A DNA stretch of 64,000 nucleotides, taken from assembly GCA_025526995.1 (NCBI GenBank), contig JAHLKG010000001.1, positions 1,798,001 through 1,862,000 of the forward strand. Direction: 5' to 3'. A program made the translations under genes and the position numbers. The DNA comes from Powellomyces hirtus. Lineage: Eukaryota > Chytridiomycota > Chytridiomycetes > Spizellomycetales > Powellomycetaceae. Below the pieces are notes generated by a model that had not been told where the DNA came from, did no database searches, and saw nothing but the letters and a program-made list of their open reading frames with translations. Below, one piece after another: positions 1 through 11,940 of this stretch (position 1 is its first letter; each line of letters starts with the position of its first letter).

Positions 1-308
1 AGATAGTTTGCGGACCGTCGAGGAACAGAGAATATGGGGGAGGAGAATGGAGCGGGAAATGATGGGGAAGGTGCAAGTGAAGAATGAGGAGGAGATGGGC
101 GAAAGGGGGACGAGGGAGTGCAGGTTTGGCGTCACGGGCAAAGCGATGGGGTAGTCTCCATGCCAACAGTAAGTGCTGTGCACGTGAGCGCACATGATTG
201 TCTATCAATGAAGGGTTGGTCAAGAAGCGCGTCTCTCAAAGTTCTTGTTCTTTTTTGTATGTACAGTCTATACACAACGCCCTCAGGGCGTATTGTAAGG
301 AAAGATAA
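1..308. other. Left window edge, no gene recognised
   Basis: No coding region is supported here. It lies downstream of the leftmost gene, which is on the minus strand, so it probably holds that gene's 3' untranslated region and terminator. Confidence 0.5.
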
Positions 309-2533
309 TTATGAGATCTTCGTTGAGACACCCGCCCTAGTAGTAGTAGTAGTAGTAGCAGCAGCAGCAGCCGTGGTCGCGGAAGTTTTGAGGTTCGCAA
401 CCGCAGCGGCCAACAACTTTGTCGTTCGGGTGACATTATGCAGGCCAGCCATCAAAGCCTTGTCCAGCGGATGGGTTTTGGCCACGGTTCGCGCTACGGC
501 ACTCATGTTGGTTATAGCCTGTAAATGCGTGGAACCGCTGGTCAACACCCCAGCACCGACATAAATGGAACAAATGCGAAAATGGGTACCTTGATGAAAT
601 GACTCGACTCTTCAGCAACTTTCCGCTGAGCTTTGATGTCTGCTGTCGCAGGGCTGTCGAGGGGTGGCAACGCGTCCGAGATGCGTTTCGTACAGTCTTG
701 CACGTGATGCATGCTGTCCAGAAGTTCTTTTGCCAGCGCGCCGGCGGCCGCTAATGTGGGCTGCTGTTGCGTGGCTTGTTCATTCGGGTGTTCAGCAGGG
801 TTGGCAGCAACAATGTCTTGAGGAACGTTCTTGAGAAGCACCAAGATGTGGGACGCAGCCCCGGCCGCGTTTTTCGCAATGTCGCGAATCGTGGGTGGCT
901 GTGCGAGGGGAGAGGCTGGACGAGAAGCGTTGCTTTGAGTGGCGGCGTGCGTAGCTGGGAGACCTGTCAGAGTCCGTCGCGAGTCAGGTGGGGGATCGAC
1001 GAGCGTTTCGAACGTGCGCATAGCGTCGGCCAGCTCCACGTTTGCGAGGTACCAATCAGACAGTAGTGTACGCGTGATCCTCACGTCGAGGGACTGAATG
1101 AGCGGATCGGTGGAAGCGCGGATAGCGCGCACGAGTTGAGACGCAGAGTGAAGCGCGGAGGTTGCGACGGACCTCATAGCTGACGTTGTTGCTGGTGGTG
1201 TTGTAGCCGTCGTTGACAGGTCATCGGGTGTTGTGTAGTCGAAGAGACTCGAGTCCGAATGAGACGAGAAGGGTTGATGTTGGTGTTGCACGGATGAAAC
1301 CAAAGAGATGAGGGCAATGGTCGTATTGTTCAGGTCGTCCACGTTGGCGCAAATATCAACGAGGATCCGCTCGTTTCCGCCGCTCGCGTCGTTGAGTTCC
1401 ATCAGCAGTGATGATGTGGCGCTGTAGAGTTTCGACAGCGCATAGGCAAGTGACTCCATCGTTTCCGCCGACGCGTGTCTTCCATCCCTCGACCGCAAAT
1501 GCGACGCAGGGTTCTGCCGCTTGTGCCGCAGATGATTCTGGATATGCGAGCAACAGTCGTTTTTAGTTCCAGACGCCAGCGATGCATCGCTATTGAATGC
1601 GGCCGTCGGCTCATAATCGGTAAAGGTATAGCGACTGCGCGCGGAAGAAGGGGTCGCAATGGACTCGGAATATTTCAGACGGTCAGTGGCGATGCTAAGA
1701 CCCTCCCGTTTCGACTTGGAGTCCGGTGGTTCGGGGTACGGATTCTCGGCGAGCAGAAATTCCTTGAAGGTCTGCACCCACGTCTCATGCGGGACGTCCG
1801 TTGGATTCTGCAATACTTCCGGCGGGGGCCATTGCAGCGGATTGTGTTCGATTTTGAGCACTTTGAGGTGGGTCATGGAACCCACATACTGCGGGAGCTG
1901 CTGTAATCGATTCCGCGCCAAACTCAGTACTTTGAGGTTTATAAGGTTCCCAAATGACGCTGGCAATCTCTTGAGCTTGTTGCGGCTGATGTCGAGGATC
2001 TCCAGGGTGGGCAGCCGGCAGATCGACATGGGGAACTCGCGGATCTGATTGGACCGGAGGTTCAGGTATCGTAAATGAGCCAACCCCATAATCTCCATAG
2101 GAAGTGACGTTAGCAGGTTGTTGGAGAGTCCCAGCCTCTCCAACAACACCAGCTGCCCAATATCCGGGGGCAGCGCGGTCAAGTGTCGGTCCGATAGGTT
2201 CAAGCTGACAGACCCTTTGGCACGCTCTTCCTCCAAGATGGACACAATGACGTTCGTGTCGTTTATCTCGTTTGCATCCACCTCGGAAGACTTGGGTCGT
2301 GGAGTGACAGGACTGCTAGTCGCATTGATCGCTGAGGCCGGCAGTTGACACAGTGGCGACGGGTTCCGCGCCCTGTTAGTGGCATCGAGCGAAGTTGTCC
2401 GGGCGTGGACTCGGAATGGCACAGCAGACGCAGCAGCAGTAGCGATAGCAAGAGTTGGACGTGTTGGAGTGGACTCTGGTTGAGCAGAAGCGGCCCGTTC
2501 AGAGAGATGGTCGCTTTCTGTGGGAACACTCAT
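309..2533 (-). CDS. Leucine-rich-repeat protein, SOG2/RAM-pathway-like
   Basis: Two exons, complement(309..518, 590..2533), about 717 residues. The intron 519..589 (71 nt) starts GTACCC and ends TTACAG; it joins in phase 0 after ...SSHFIK to AITNMSAVARTV. Residues about 110-230 hold consecutive LRRs (for example LPPDIGQLVLLERLGLSNN and LPMEIMGLAHLRYLNLRSN). They are followed by a long region with helical stretches (ETMESLAYALSKLYSATSS, MRSVATSALHSASQLVRAI). LRRs followed by such a helical C-terminus fit fungal SOG2, a component of the RAM signalling network controlling polarity and cell separation; that assignment is inferred. The C-terminus ends in an Ala/Thr run encoded by a CTG/CTA trinucleotide tract. 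It is divergently arranged with the mannosyltransferase. Without the intron the frame stops at 542, which would truncate the last helices. A generic LRR scaffold is the alternative. Confidence 0.75.
338..370. repeat. Trinucleotide microsatellite TAG/CAG
   Basis: About six TAG units run into about five CAG units. The tract is inside the last exon of the LRR gene and encodes its Ala and Thr runs, so length changes would alter the protein without shifting frame. Confidence 0.85.
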
Positions 2534-4553
2534 TTATCGAAAGGCGTCGCATATGTATGGTATATACAATACGTTGCACATGGGCAGGGTTGATGGTCCA
2601 AAAGCAAATGCGAAAAGGATAGAGTTTCGTGCGTAGCGCAGAGTGCACTCTTGTAAAGGTCCCCCAGTATGAGGTCAGCAGGTGACGCAGAGTTCCACAA
2701 GCCTACGTTGTTCGTTGCCGCCCGTATCGACTCTACTACGAACTGTAGCTGTTATCATATGTGGAGAATGGGAACAGAACATGATAGGGGGCCAGACAGG
2801 GGAGGGGGTTCATGTGATGGTAAAGCATACTGAAGGTGGGGCGGGAACATAAAGATGAAACTACTTCGAACACGTTACGCTCATTTCTACGCCTTTCCGA
2901 GTCCAATGGTGAAAATACCTCAGGCCGGAGATATCACCTCCTATATCATCGATGTAGTCGGCCAGACCTACACATCAACGGTGATCTAGCGCCGTTTCAG
3001 ATCTCCCGCCGCGAGAAAGAATTATTGTTTGAGGTTGGGGGACGGTAGAGAGAGAGCTATTACATGATTTGGTATATAGCAGTGTTATCAATGGTGGGGC
3101 TGACTGATGGCTCTTCAAGAGTTATGCGTTGCAGGACGCTTGAGTTAAGGGAGCTGGATGGTTAGCCGGGGAATGGCGCTGTGTGGGGTGCTGCTGTTCT
3201 TCTATATACTGCTGCGATTATCCACCTGGCTAGTCTCGTCGGGGGCGGCCCGTTTCGTCGTCCTGTGGTGTATGTGTTTGTTTATCCTGCTATGCTTTTA
3301 CAGTAATGAGCCTGCGCAGACCAGTCAGTCAGGCGACAGAAAGCGGGGGCAGGTGCATTCAAGCTCTTGCTGGGTCAAAAGGATAAAGAAACGATTCTAT
3401 TCTCATTTCAGCCAAAACCGCACCTCCCAGTCAGGACCATATCATACCGCACTACATGTCCCCACCAAGCGAATACCGTATTCCATCCATGGCGTCCATC
3501 GAGAAACGGCTCGTGGGCCGTGACAAGTTGTCAAATAATGGGTTTTTGCTCTCATGCTGTTTTTTTCCAATGTTTCAAGCTGATTGTCACGGTACTTGCC
3601 TGCCCATGCCGCTTCCACCTATGTTTCTACTTTCTTGATCCAATACCCACTCGTCCCGAACGTCTGTCACAAAACAAAGACATCCACAAGCACACATCCT
3701 CAAAAAAAGACCCAACACGATGAAGCTGTCACGCACCCTATTTTTTTACTTTTAATTCTGAAACCGTTGATCTCGTTACGCTCCGACGCCCGAGGTCCGG
3801 ACCCCGTTCGCACAAGGAACTTTGAGTGTGGGATTCCGCATTTGGCAAAAGGAGCGAAGATTGAATGAAATACAAATCCCCCCCCCCCCCCTTTTTCTTC
3901 TTCTTCCAGGAGCAACAATACCGCCTTTTTCCTCGCTACACGTACTTACCCCAAAAGTACCAAACCAAATGGCAGAGGGAACCGGAGCGGAGAAGCAAAG
4001 GAGAGGAGTGGAAACTTTAGCACTACGCTTGACCAAGTCGATGACGCACAATGCAAAAAATTACATATATACCCATACCCTCTTATCTGAACCGCTGTAT
4101 CGGCGACATCGACGCCCCGTGAACAATAACATGTCACGCTGAATCATGCCATGTTCTCAATCTGGGCGGCTTTTCAGTGGCTCCGTCTAATAGCGGGGCT
4201 TTAGAGGTATGTGTTCTATTTGACACCCTGTTAGTTTTACATCCATCCCTTCCATTTCCGATTTCCGGTCCAAAAACATTCTTGCGCAAAAAGGAAAGAG
4301 CGCGGGCTTCCATTTTCACCTTTTCGTTGGCGTTACGTAAACCGCGCGCGCGCGCACACGCCTTGTGGTTGCACTTCCCGCCCTTCTAAAACCAGAGCAT
4401 GGAATGCGAGAAAAAAAGGGAAACCGTGGGAATGCCGGATTAGATGTGTGTGAACATTTGGGAGCTTATAAAGGGCGGGGGTGGTTGGGCTGTGCTTGCG
4501 ATTCTCTGGTCACCGAAACAAACCAAACAAAAACAAAACCACAAACAACACCC
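2534..4553. other. Divergent intergenic region, 2 kb, no gene supported
   Basis: It lies between the start codons of the LRR gene (minus) and the mannosyltransferase (plus), so it must contain both promoters. Several open frames of 60-120 codons exist (for example near 3158-3523 and 3584-3868) but they overlap one another on both strands and show no domain or splice pattern. A C-run followed by T-runs lies near 3880-3905. I see nothing else. Confidence 0.5.
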
Positions 4554-6334
4554 ATGACGATCCAAATGCGGCCGTGGCGGTCCAGCGACAGCCTATTGTC
4601 GCTCCCGACGCACACGATGACCACCACAAAGGACAAAGGGTCACTCGAATTCTGGCTCACGGAGGGGAAACGGCGCGCAAAGCGACGCGGCGGGAGGCCG
4701 GTGGGGATGGTGGTGGTGGTGGTGGTCGTGGTGATGCTCGTGCTAGTGCTGGGAGGGGGCAGGTGGGGCGGCGTGCGGGTGCGGGCGTGGATGGGGTGGA
4801 GAGCTTGCGGAAGGTACACCCAAATGCCCAGGATTGAGAATGGGAGGACAAGGACAAAAACTGATCTGAACTGCGTTTTTGCTGTTGATTGTGTGATTTA
4901 GGGAATCGGCCTCGGACTGTATCCCCCCTGCCACGCTCGCCCCCCTCCTGACCCTCGCGCAGGCCGCGATGCGCACGCCTGTCGTCGACTGGCACAACCT
5001 CGGGTCGCGGGGTCGTCTCTTCCACCAGCTCTTTAGTACGCGCTACACTCCAAGCGGGACCCCGCGTCCGCTCTGCAGCACGCAGCAGCACCACCCCACT
5101 TCTCCTCTCCTCACGGAATTTGATGCGGCGATGAGTGCGATTGAGAGTGACATGTACCCCTGGCTCCGCGGTGGGAGATTTGGCTCGGCCGTGGGGCTGG
5201 TGGCGCAGTATACCGGCAGCGGGATCGTGATGACGACGGGGAATTTCCACGCAAAGTTTGCCCTGCTCGCGATCGGCAGTATCAGGGCGTTGAACTGCAC
5301 TTTGCCCATTGAACTCTTCTATGCGGGCGACAAGGACCTGAGTGGCGCGAACCAGGCGCTGTTTACCCGTCTCCCCGCCGTCACGCTGATCGACATTTCC
5401 CCCCTGCTGCACCTGTCCGCCGCCGAACACGGATGGTCGCTCAAACCCTTTGCGATCCTCGCCTCCTCGTTCCGGCACGCCATCTTTATTGACGCGGACG
5501 TGCTGTTTCTGCGCTCGCCCGCCGAAATGCTCACCTACCAGCTCTACACAACGTCCGGCACGCTTCTCTTCCGCGACCGCACGCTGTACCCCGGGAAACA
5601 GCGATATAAGAATTTCTTCAGCGAGGTCATGGAGGGGTGGACCCCGAGCGCGTACTATGCGGACGGCCGCGTCGGCAGAGACTTGAGTCTGCATGAGGGC
5701 GAGAGCGGCGTCGTCGTGATGGATAAAGTCAGGAATTTTCATGCCCTGTTGATGGCGTGTAAGATGAATTCGGGACCGTGGAAGGAGGATATGTATATTG
5801 TCATGCACGGTAATGTCTTGTCTGTCTCTCTCGTTCTTTTTATTTGTGGTAAAATATTGTTTTTTTTTTTTTTCTAACGCCTTTTGTGTGTGCATAGGCG
5901 ACAAAGAATCCTACTGGATATCCCACGAACTTCTCTCCCACCCCTACCGGTGGGTGCCAGGCGGTGGCGGCTCGATCGGGTTTCTCGAAACGCCACCTTC
6001 AGCAGCAGCGACGGCGTCCTCCTTCCCCGCGCACAGCATCCGGATCTGCGGGCCGCTCTTCCACCCGTCCCCGTCCAATGCGCCGCTCTGGATCAACGGG
6101 GGCATTGTGATGAACAAACTGTACGACGAAGGCAAGCAGCAGATGCGGTTCACGCATTGGGCCGTGGATAGGACAATGCGGGACGTGCGGTGGGAGTGGG
6201 AGAAGGTGGATAAGCCGTTTTGTTTGTATAGGGAGGACTCGGCCCAGGGAACGGATTGGGGGAGGATTGAGGCGAGGGAAATGGGCGTGTTGGATAGGGC
6301 GTTGGAGGAGTGGGAGACGTTGAAAGAGCTGTAG
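4554..6334 (+). CDS. Alpha-mannosyltransferase, MNN1/GT71 family
   Basis: Three exons, join(4554..4813, 4902..5809, 5898..6334), about 534 residues. Intron 1 (GTACAC...TTTAG, 88 nt) joins in phase 2; intron 2 (GTAATG...CATAG, 88 nt, long T-run) joins in phase 1 between MH and GDKES. The first exon encodes basic residues (KRRAKRRGGR) followed by a Val-rich hydrophobic stretch, a type II signal anchor typical of Golgi glycosyltransferases. The catalytic part has FHAKFALLAIGSIRA, then FIDADVLFL with the DXD-type metal-binding motif, GESGVVVMDK, and WINGGIVMNK. This matches the fungal MNN1 family (GT71), which adds mannose to N- or O-glycans from GDP-mannose. The start was taken at 4554; in-frame ATGs at 4566 and 4617 are alternatives and all precede the anchor. 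Linkage specificity cannot be read. Confidence 0.85.
4708..4731. repeat. GGT microsatellite in the signal anchor
   Basis: A run of GGT/GTC units encodes the Val-rich membrane anchor of the mannosyltransferase, so the hydrophobic helix is itself built from a short tandem repeat. Confidence 0.8.
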
Positions 6335-6840
6335 ATGGACAGAGGGAGATGATGGCGGTGGTGGTGGTGGCCCTTGTCGGGGGATGTACATTTGGGATAG
6401 AAGGTTTTTTGGGGGCTTGTAATTATTATCACTGTTCTGGGAATAGAAGAAAACGCGCACATATCTGGTTGCGTTTGATCACATAATGTCAGAGATGGTC
6501 GATTGCTTTGTTGATTGAAGGGCAAATGCACGACTAGGGCGAGAGAGGGAAAGGGGCAGGGGTGGAACAGAATGAATGATCACAGCCGGCTCGTGCAATA
6601 CAACTTACATGCAAAGATAATAGAACAAGAACTACAAAGTGAGGAACAAGAAAGACTCAAACAGATGTACTACCTACACGCACGCAAAGCCACAGAGGAT
6701 CAGAGGGATGCAACAGAGCAACAGACGAGCAACAGACAGAGGGGGCGGGGGTATGGGGACAGAAGAAAGATCACACAACCAGTAGTGTATCACAGCCTAT
6801 GAGAACAAACGCCGTTGTTTCTTTTTGGTTTTTTTGGTTT
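6335..6840. other. Tail-to-tail intergenic region
   Basis: It lies between the 3' ends of the mannosyltransferase (plus) and the coiled-coil gene (minus). A short GGT run occurs near 6357-6370. No gene is supported. Confidence 0.5.
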
Positions 6841-9132
6841 TCACACAGCATCACTCTCAACAGGTCGTCCGAACGTCTGACTAGACGGCAACCTCGATCT
6901 CGGAGACCTATTGGACAAGCCATGGATGTTGGTATTGACGTGCTCTTCGCTGTTGAAAACGCTTGAGGTGCGAGGTGGAGGAGGTGTGGGAGACGCAAGA
7001 GCAGTAGGTGCGATCGTGAATTTCAGGTCGTCCCCTTCTTGGGCTTCGTCATCAGATCCGGCGCTGTCCTGGTACTGCATCAGAATCCAAAATGAAGAGA
7101 GAAAGGACGAGTTCAGTAATGGAAAGCAAAGAAACCGTGCGTAGGACCAAAAAGCGGTCAATTTACTTCGTGACCTTCGGCTGCCGGGGCGAGCGGAAGA
7201 GTCGTGGGTGGGATGTCGGTAGGAGTGGCGGCGGCGTACCAGGGTCCCTCGGCATGTGCTGGGGTATGAACTTGAGGGCTCTCAATGCTCTGAACGGAAT
7301 GCGCATGTGCGTTCTTGTTGACATAACTGGTGTCGCATCGCACCGCAGTTGGATTCTGCTCATGCTGGAAAAAGTGGTGTGAGGTTTTGAACGGCTGATG
7401 ACGACGATCCGTTGCCGTCCAACTTACCTCCTCCACGATCCCATTCAATACATTTACGACATTCTGACACTCCTCAATGCAATTAAACTCCTCGCGTCGC
7501 CACGTTTCCATCCTGTCGACAACATGTTTCATGCGTTCGCGCATATACAGCAACCGAGTCGAGTCGAGTTCTGTTTGCTCTTTCGCCTGCTGCTTTTCAG
7601 CCTGCAGGCTGGCGTTGAGGTAGTTGACAACATTGGCGCGGTCCGACAGAGCGAGGCGGTGAAATTCCATGTCCGTTTTGAGACTTGCAATCTGGGTGTC
7701 CCTCTGATACAGCAAAAACAAATCTGTCAGCAATGCCGTATCGCTGATGAGAAAGAAGGTCTTGCGAAACCAGGACTTGCCTCTTTCAGCTCAGCTTTTA
7801 GGAGCGAAATGGTATGTCTCAGCTGCGCCTGTGTCGCTTCCGCTTTCGCCTGTACAGAATTCTTCACTGCTTGGGTGTGTTGGAACTGTGCCGTGATGCG
7901 TTCCCTCGTCTCTTTCAACGTCTTCACTTCCATCTCTAGCTTCTCAATGCGATCATCGCGGTCCTGCAATTCCTGACTCATGCGATTGACCTGCAAGCCC
8001 AAGACGCTACATCTCTGTTGCACCTCGCCCGACTCTCGCTGGAACATTCTCAATTCTTCCGACATGATCTCCAGCCCGGCCTCGAGCTCGCGAATTCGTG
8101 AGCCCGTGTCAGCCGTGAGATCTTCTTTTTGCTGTTGCAGCGCCTTGGCGAGTTCCATCTTTTGGGACTTTTCAAGTGCAAACAACTCGCTTTGCCGTTT
8201 GGAGAGCTCCCGTGTTCGTTGCGCAAGTTGGGCATCGAGTGCATCGCGTTGCTCGCGAGCTTGCCAGAGTTGTTTTTGCAATGGGCCCGCCTCGTCGTCT
8301 TGCTCAGATGAGGATCCTTGCGCCTCCGCTCTATGATTACAATTGAGAGAAATTGAGAGAGGAATTAGTGGAATGAACGAAGGAGATGAGAAGGAAACAC
8401 ACCATGGACACTAACGGTGCGGCGGAACTCTCATCGATTTGAACAACGGAACTTTTGTTTTCTGGAGGGCCGAACTCTAGACCTGTGACGGTGACACTTT
8501 CACTCTCGTCCTCCTCTTGACCTGGAAAGAAAGAAAACGCGACGGTGAGGGTGGCTGTCAAACTCAAGTTGTCAGGAAACTAGAGTGCCGGGGCGGGGAT
8601 TTTCCCATGCTCTGCCCCAACACCCGCTTCCCAATAAAATTGACGAGGATTCTCAACCGCGCGTTGATCGGCGGCAGCTATCGTCCGCACGGAAATCCCA
8701 TGGTCGCAGGGTTCCGATGATATTCCCACGCTTTTGTTTACATGCGTGTTCACAGACATTTCTCGACTCACCTTCAGAACTTTCCCTCATAACCGAACTC
8801 TCGCTGTGTTCCGTCGTTGGTGTTGTCACAATGGTAGCCGGGGGATTCACAACCTCATAATCACGGTTGTTGTTGTTGTTGTTGCCGTCCTCCCGATGAT
8901 CAGGCGGACTACTGGCAGCGCCTGCCCGCGGCCGGCCTTCATCTGAACTCGAATGGATGAGAGTTCCTTCGCTGCCGTCGCTGCTCTCGTCGTCAGCAAT
9001 GGTAGTAGCGGCGGGAGATGTAGCGAATCGGGTAGTTGAGCTTGAGAAGCCGGGGGCATTGCCGGTGCGGGTACGAGAGGATTTGAGACGGCTGTTTTGG
9101 GCTCGCAGCCATTTGATGACGGCAGAGGACAT
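6841..9132 (-). CDS. Coiled-coil protein of unknown function, six exons
   Basis: Complement(6841..7074, 7167..7364, 7428..7703, 7781..8330, 8401..8521, 8772..9132), about 579 residues. The N-terminus (MSSAVIKWLRAQNSRLKSS) is followed by a Ser/Asp-rich and Asn-run region with an acidic stretch (GQEEDESESV). Exons 3-4 hold about 220 residues of heptad-patterned coiled coil (QLAQRTRELSKRQSELFALE, LEMEVKTLKETRERITAQF, LLKAELKE joined to RDTQIASLKTDMEF). The tail is acidic and Pro-rich (SAGSDDEAQEGDD). Intron 3 (7704..7780) has a GC donor (GAG|gcaagt) and intron 4 (7365..7427) is 63 nt with no in-frame stop. The border of intron 2 (about 8331..8400) is less certain, with two phase-compatible options. 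The start is the ATG at 9132, because the frame further upstream opens only on a TTG. No family was recognised; a cytoskeletal or tethering role is only a guess from the coiled coil. Confidence 0.75.
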
Positions 9133-10322
9133 TGGAGGCGAATCAGCGAGTTGAAGGGGACTCGGGCGGTGCGAAACAGACAATCAAGTATAAACTCCTG
9201 AGAAACGTAGGGGGGGAAAGGATAGAGGCGATGAACGCGGGTTCGCTCTTTCGTTTTTTGTTCGACCCGTCCTCAAGAAATCAACTTGACCGGGTGCAGT
9301 TTCCTGCGACTTCACTGACTTGGAGTCTCTTTTTTTATTTTTTTCATGCACGTCGGGCACAGTTCTGTTTAATCGAATTAAGACTGGATTGTGAGTCACT
9401 CCACGCATTCCCTCTTGATATCTACTAGATACTTTGCTACAAATGTGGAGGGAAGTGGAATTGGCAAAAGTCCCTTTGCCTTGCCTTCCCAATGACCTTA
9501 TTATAGTCCCATTATCGATAGTCTAACTAATAATACCTAGTAATGCCTTCATTCATTCGCTCCACTCGCTATGCCCTTTCTTTAATTTGTGCGCCCTGCC
9601 ACGTCATCATCCCATGTCCACCGCCGCCACGCACAAGCCCCCCCTCCCTCCCTTCTCTTGCGAGTCTTACACGAAAAAGGGAAAGCGGGGCAATCTGACA
9701 CGGACGACGGGTATTTATATTTACTATGATAGGATCGATAGTAGTAAGGCTCTCTTTTGCCAAGTATCGATAGTTGACGGTGGGTGGTCACCTCATCACA
9801 TTCCAGCACTTGTGACTGACGCGTGCGATGAGTCACACGTTGATCTTATCAAGCAAAAGGCGTGTGATTCATCCCAATCATGATGAAAATGGTGTGATGA
9901 TGATCATGATGATGACCGTTGCTTGTCGAGATAAAAATAAAATAACACAAATACGCTCTTGCCCCCGGCCTCACACACTTGTATAATACATACACAAACA
10001 CACACATAAACTACCGAGAGCGTGCCCATTTCTTCCCTTTTGCATATCATACACACCTTTGCTCTTCCCCGCCATATATATTCCATCACTCTTCTCTCTG
10101 CCCTCACCCGCCTCCCGCTAGTCCTTTTCATACTGCACAAGCAACACCAGTCGCATATCCATCTCCGATCCGGAAAGAGTCAATACAGAACATCCAGGTT
10201 GTGCAGGAAACACTTTCCAACGCGCACATTAATTCTGCAACCAGCTCGGGGCGGAGAGAAACGTTCACCCTTTATCTGTCCCGCCCTTTGATCCAATTCC
10301 ATATACCCCACACCGCCCAACC
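9133..10322. promoter_or_regulatory. Divergent promoter region with ATCGATAGT cluster
   Basis: This 1.2 kb separates the divergent starts of the coiled-coil gene and the small Ser-rich gene. The 9-mer ATCGATAGT occurs three times in the same orientation at 9514..9522, 9734..9742 and 9766..9774. TGAGTCA (a Gcn4/AP-1-type site) occurs at 9392..9398 and 9829..9835. A TATA-like stretch (CCATATATATT) lies near 10070. CA-rich repeats lie near 9970-10010. No gene is supported. Function of the motifs is inferred from their recurrence only. Confidence 0.4.
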
Positions 10323-10667
10323 ATGGCCCCACCACCGCCCACCGCTTCCAACACTGTCAGCAACCCGATCCCCATAAGCGCCACCCGCGGCCTGCCACTC
10401 GTTGATCTCAAAGACAACCTCAAGTATCTCACCCAACTGGGCACCGACCGGGGTTTCGTGTTCAACGAAGAAGTGCTTCTCAGTTCATCTTCCTCATTTT
10501 CCTCCTCCTCATCATCATCATCTTCGTCGTACTCGTCGGCTTCGTCCGATGGCAGCTCGTCGTTTGGGTACTTTGCGGGAGGCGTTTCACCCAGCCGGTT
10601 GAGGGAGTGGCGACGACGGAGCGAGACCCTCGTTGATGAGATCAGGTTGGAGGATGATAGGGTATAG
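10323..10667 (+). CDS. Small Ser-rich protein of unknown function
   Basis: A single 114-codon frame starting in a favourable context (CAACCATGGCC). It begins with a Pro-rich leader (MAPPPPTAS), continues with a probable folded segment (LPLVDLKDNLKYLTQLGTDRGFVFNEEVLL), a run of about 20 Ser residues encoded by a TCC/TCA/TCG tract, and a basic, then acidic C-terminus (SRLREWRRRSETLVDEIRLEDD). No signal peptide or membrane helix is seen and no family is recognised. The context of the ATG, the TATA-like element upstream and the non-random ends support a real gene, but it could be a short-repeat artefact. Confidence 0.5.
   Translation: MAPPPPTASNTVSNPIPISATRGLPLVDLKDNLKYLTQLGTDRGFVFNEEVLLSSSSSFSSSSSSSSSSYSSASSDGSSSFGYFAGGVSPSRLREWRRRSETLVDEIRLEDDRV
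10484..10545. repeat. TCC/TCA microsatellite
   Basis: A mixed TCC/TCA/TCG run encodes the poly-Ser segment of the small gene. Confidence 0.75.
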
Positions 10668-11419
10668 AAGGGGAGAAAGAAGGCAGGATTTCTGATCCGG
10701 TTTGCGTATCTACATATATGCGTGCGTGTGCATGACCCACGTTTCTTTCATATGAAAATTATCATTTCGTTGAAAGAGCATTTTGTGCCCTCCATTCCGG
10801 AGCTGCGCAGTGCTGCGCCACCCGTCAGCCAGGAAACTTCACCACAGGCGGAAGTTCAATGCGTTTTGAAGGCGACGTTTCTGGGTCTCGTTGAAGTTTG
10901 CGCTACGGGGAGGTCTGGACGGTCGTGTGCAATCGCTCCGCTGGCATGGCCTGCCAGGACTTGTATGCACTGTCGCCTCAGCCTTTTCTTGATGGACAAC
11001 AGGTAACTGACAAGGATCTTGTGAACATAACGGACTACGGATGGCTACTCTTTCCAGACAACAATGACCATCTCACAGGCACAGGATAAACAACCAAGAA
11101 GAGCTTTTCTGAAATATATGTATAATGATTTGCTTTGAGCCAAGGGTATGTGCAATAAATAATATCTTAAATATATGTAAAATGCTTTGCTTTGAGCTAA
11201 GGGTATGCACACTAAATAATATGTCCGTTTGAAGACTGTTCACACGTTTTTGGTATGCAGGATGTCCACTTTGAGCTGATGCAGCTCCTCAGCCTGGTTG
11301 ATGTGCTGTTTGAGGAGGGCAATTTCTCAATCACACCCAGGCAATTTTTTGATCACTTTCAGCAATCTTTTTTTGGCATGCAGCGATTTCAATGTCGCAA
11401 GACATGTTCCGTTCATTGT
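10668..11419. other. Intergenic, AT-rich, no gene supported
   Basis: Downstream of the small gene. Short frames near 10722-11089 show no family features. The only clear structure is the tandem duplication at 11112..11225. Confidence 0.45.
11112..11225. repeat. Two-copy tandem duplication, period 57
   Basis: Two adjacent 57-bp copies both start AAATATATGTA and share TTTGCTTTGAGC and AAGGGTATG blocks, with scattered differences. Confidence 0.8.
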
Positions 11420-11676
11420 TGTAATGAGGCGTGGCTCGCCAGCCTAATTCTAGACATGCGTCAAAAAGGGCTTGCGTGAGATGGATGCTAGCGTCAACAC
11501 CCAAAGGGTGCTACACTTTAGAAATGGCTACGGACGGCCATCACATGACCAGGACTGCTCCGCGCTCTAAAAGAAAAGTAGGAATATTCCGACAAGGGCG
11601 TGTTCAAGACTTAGAGATCTTACAGTAGAATTAGATAAAGGGAATTTCCGAATAGAAGACTAAACTCTGGCAATGA
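11420..11676 (+). mobile_element. Truncated, decayed LTR of the gypsy-4 family
   Basis: It starts TGTAATGAGGCGTGGCTC, as the gypsy-4 LTRs do, and follows them with many substitutions up to ...ACTCTGGCAA. The last about 20 bp are missing, where a second LTR (11677) abuts. The decay implies an old insertion. Confidence 0.8.
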
Positions 11677-11940
11677 TGTTGAGCTTGGAGTTAAGAGACA
11701 AACCTGTCAAATTGACAGCGCCTCAAAACTTCACGCCATTTCTGCTGCACATCCTATAATTCATCTAACCCCGTATGCTTAGATAGCTTGCACAGCCATT
11801 TTTTCTTCTTCTTAGCGTAGATTTTCTTTCACTCATCATTTAAATTTAACAATAACACAATACAAAGTACCATTATCATTGAGAGTGTCAAGCTAGCTTC
11901 CTTTTGTTGTACTACACCTTAATTGAACCTACGCATAACA
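11677..11940 (-). mobile_element. Solo LTR, family X (copia-type ends), copy 1
   Basis: 264 bp beginning TGTTGAGC and ending GCATAACA. It matches copies at 54819..55082 (opposite strand) and 56147..56411 (same strand), sharing AGACAAACCTGTCAAAT and TTAACAATAACACAATACAA blocks. No target duplication is seen at this copy. Confidence 0.75.

Noticed and set aside
3158..3868. Short frames with a hydrophobic stretch in the divergent promoter
   Set aside because: They overlap, lack splice or start support and show no homology-like motif.
4657..5904. Long minus-strand frame opposite the mannosyltransferase
   Set aside because: It is low-complexity, Arg/Pro-rich, and the plus strand carries a recognisable GT71 domain with splice sites.
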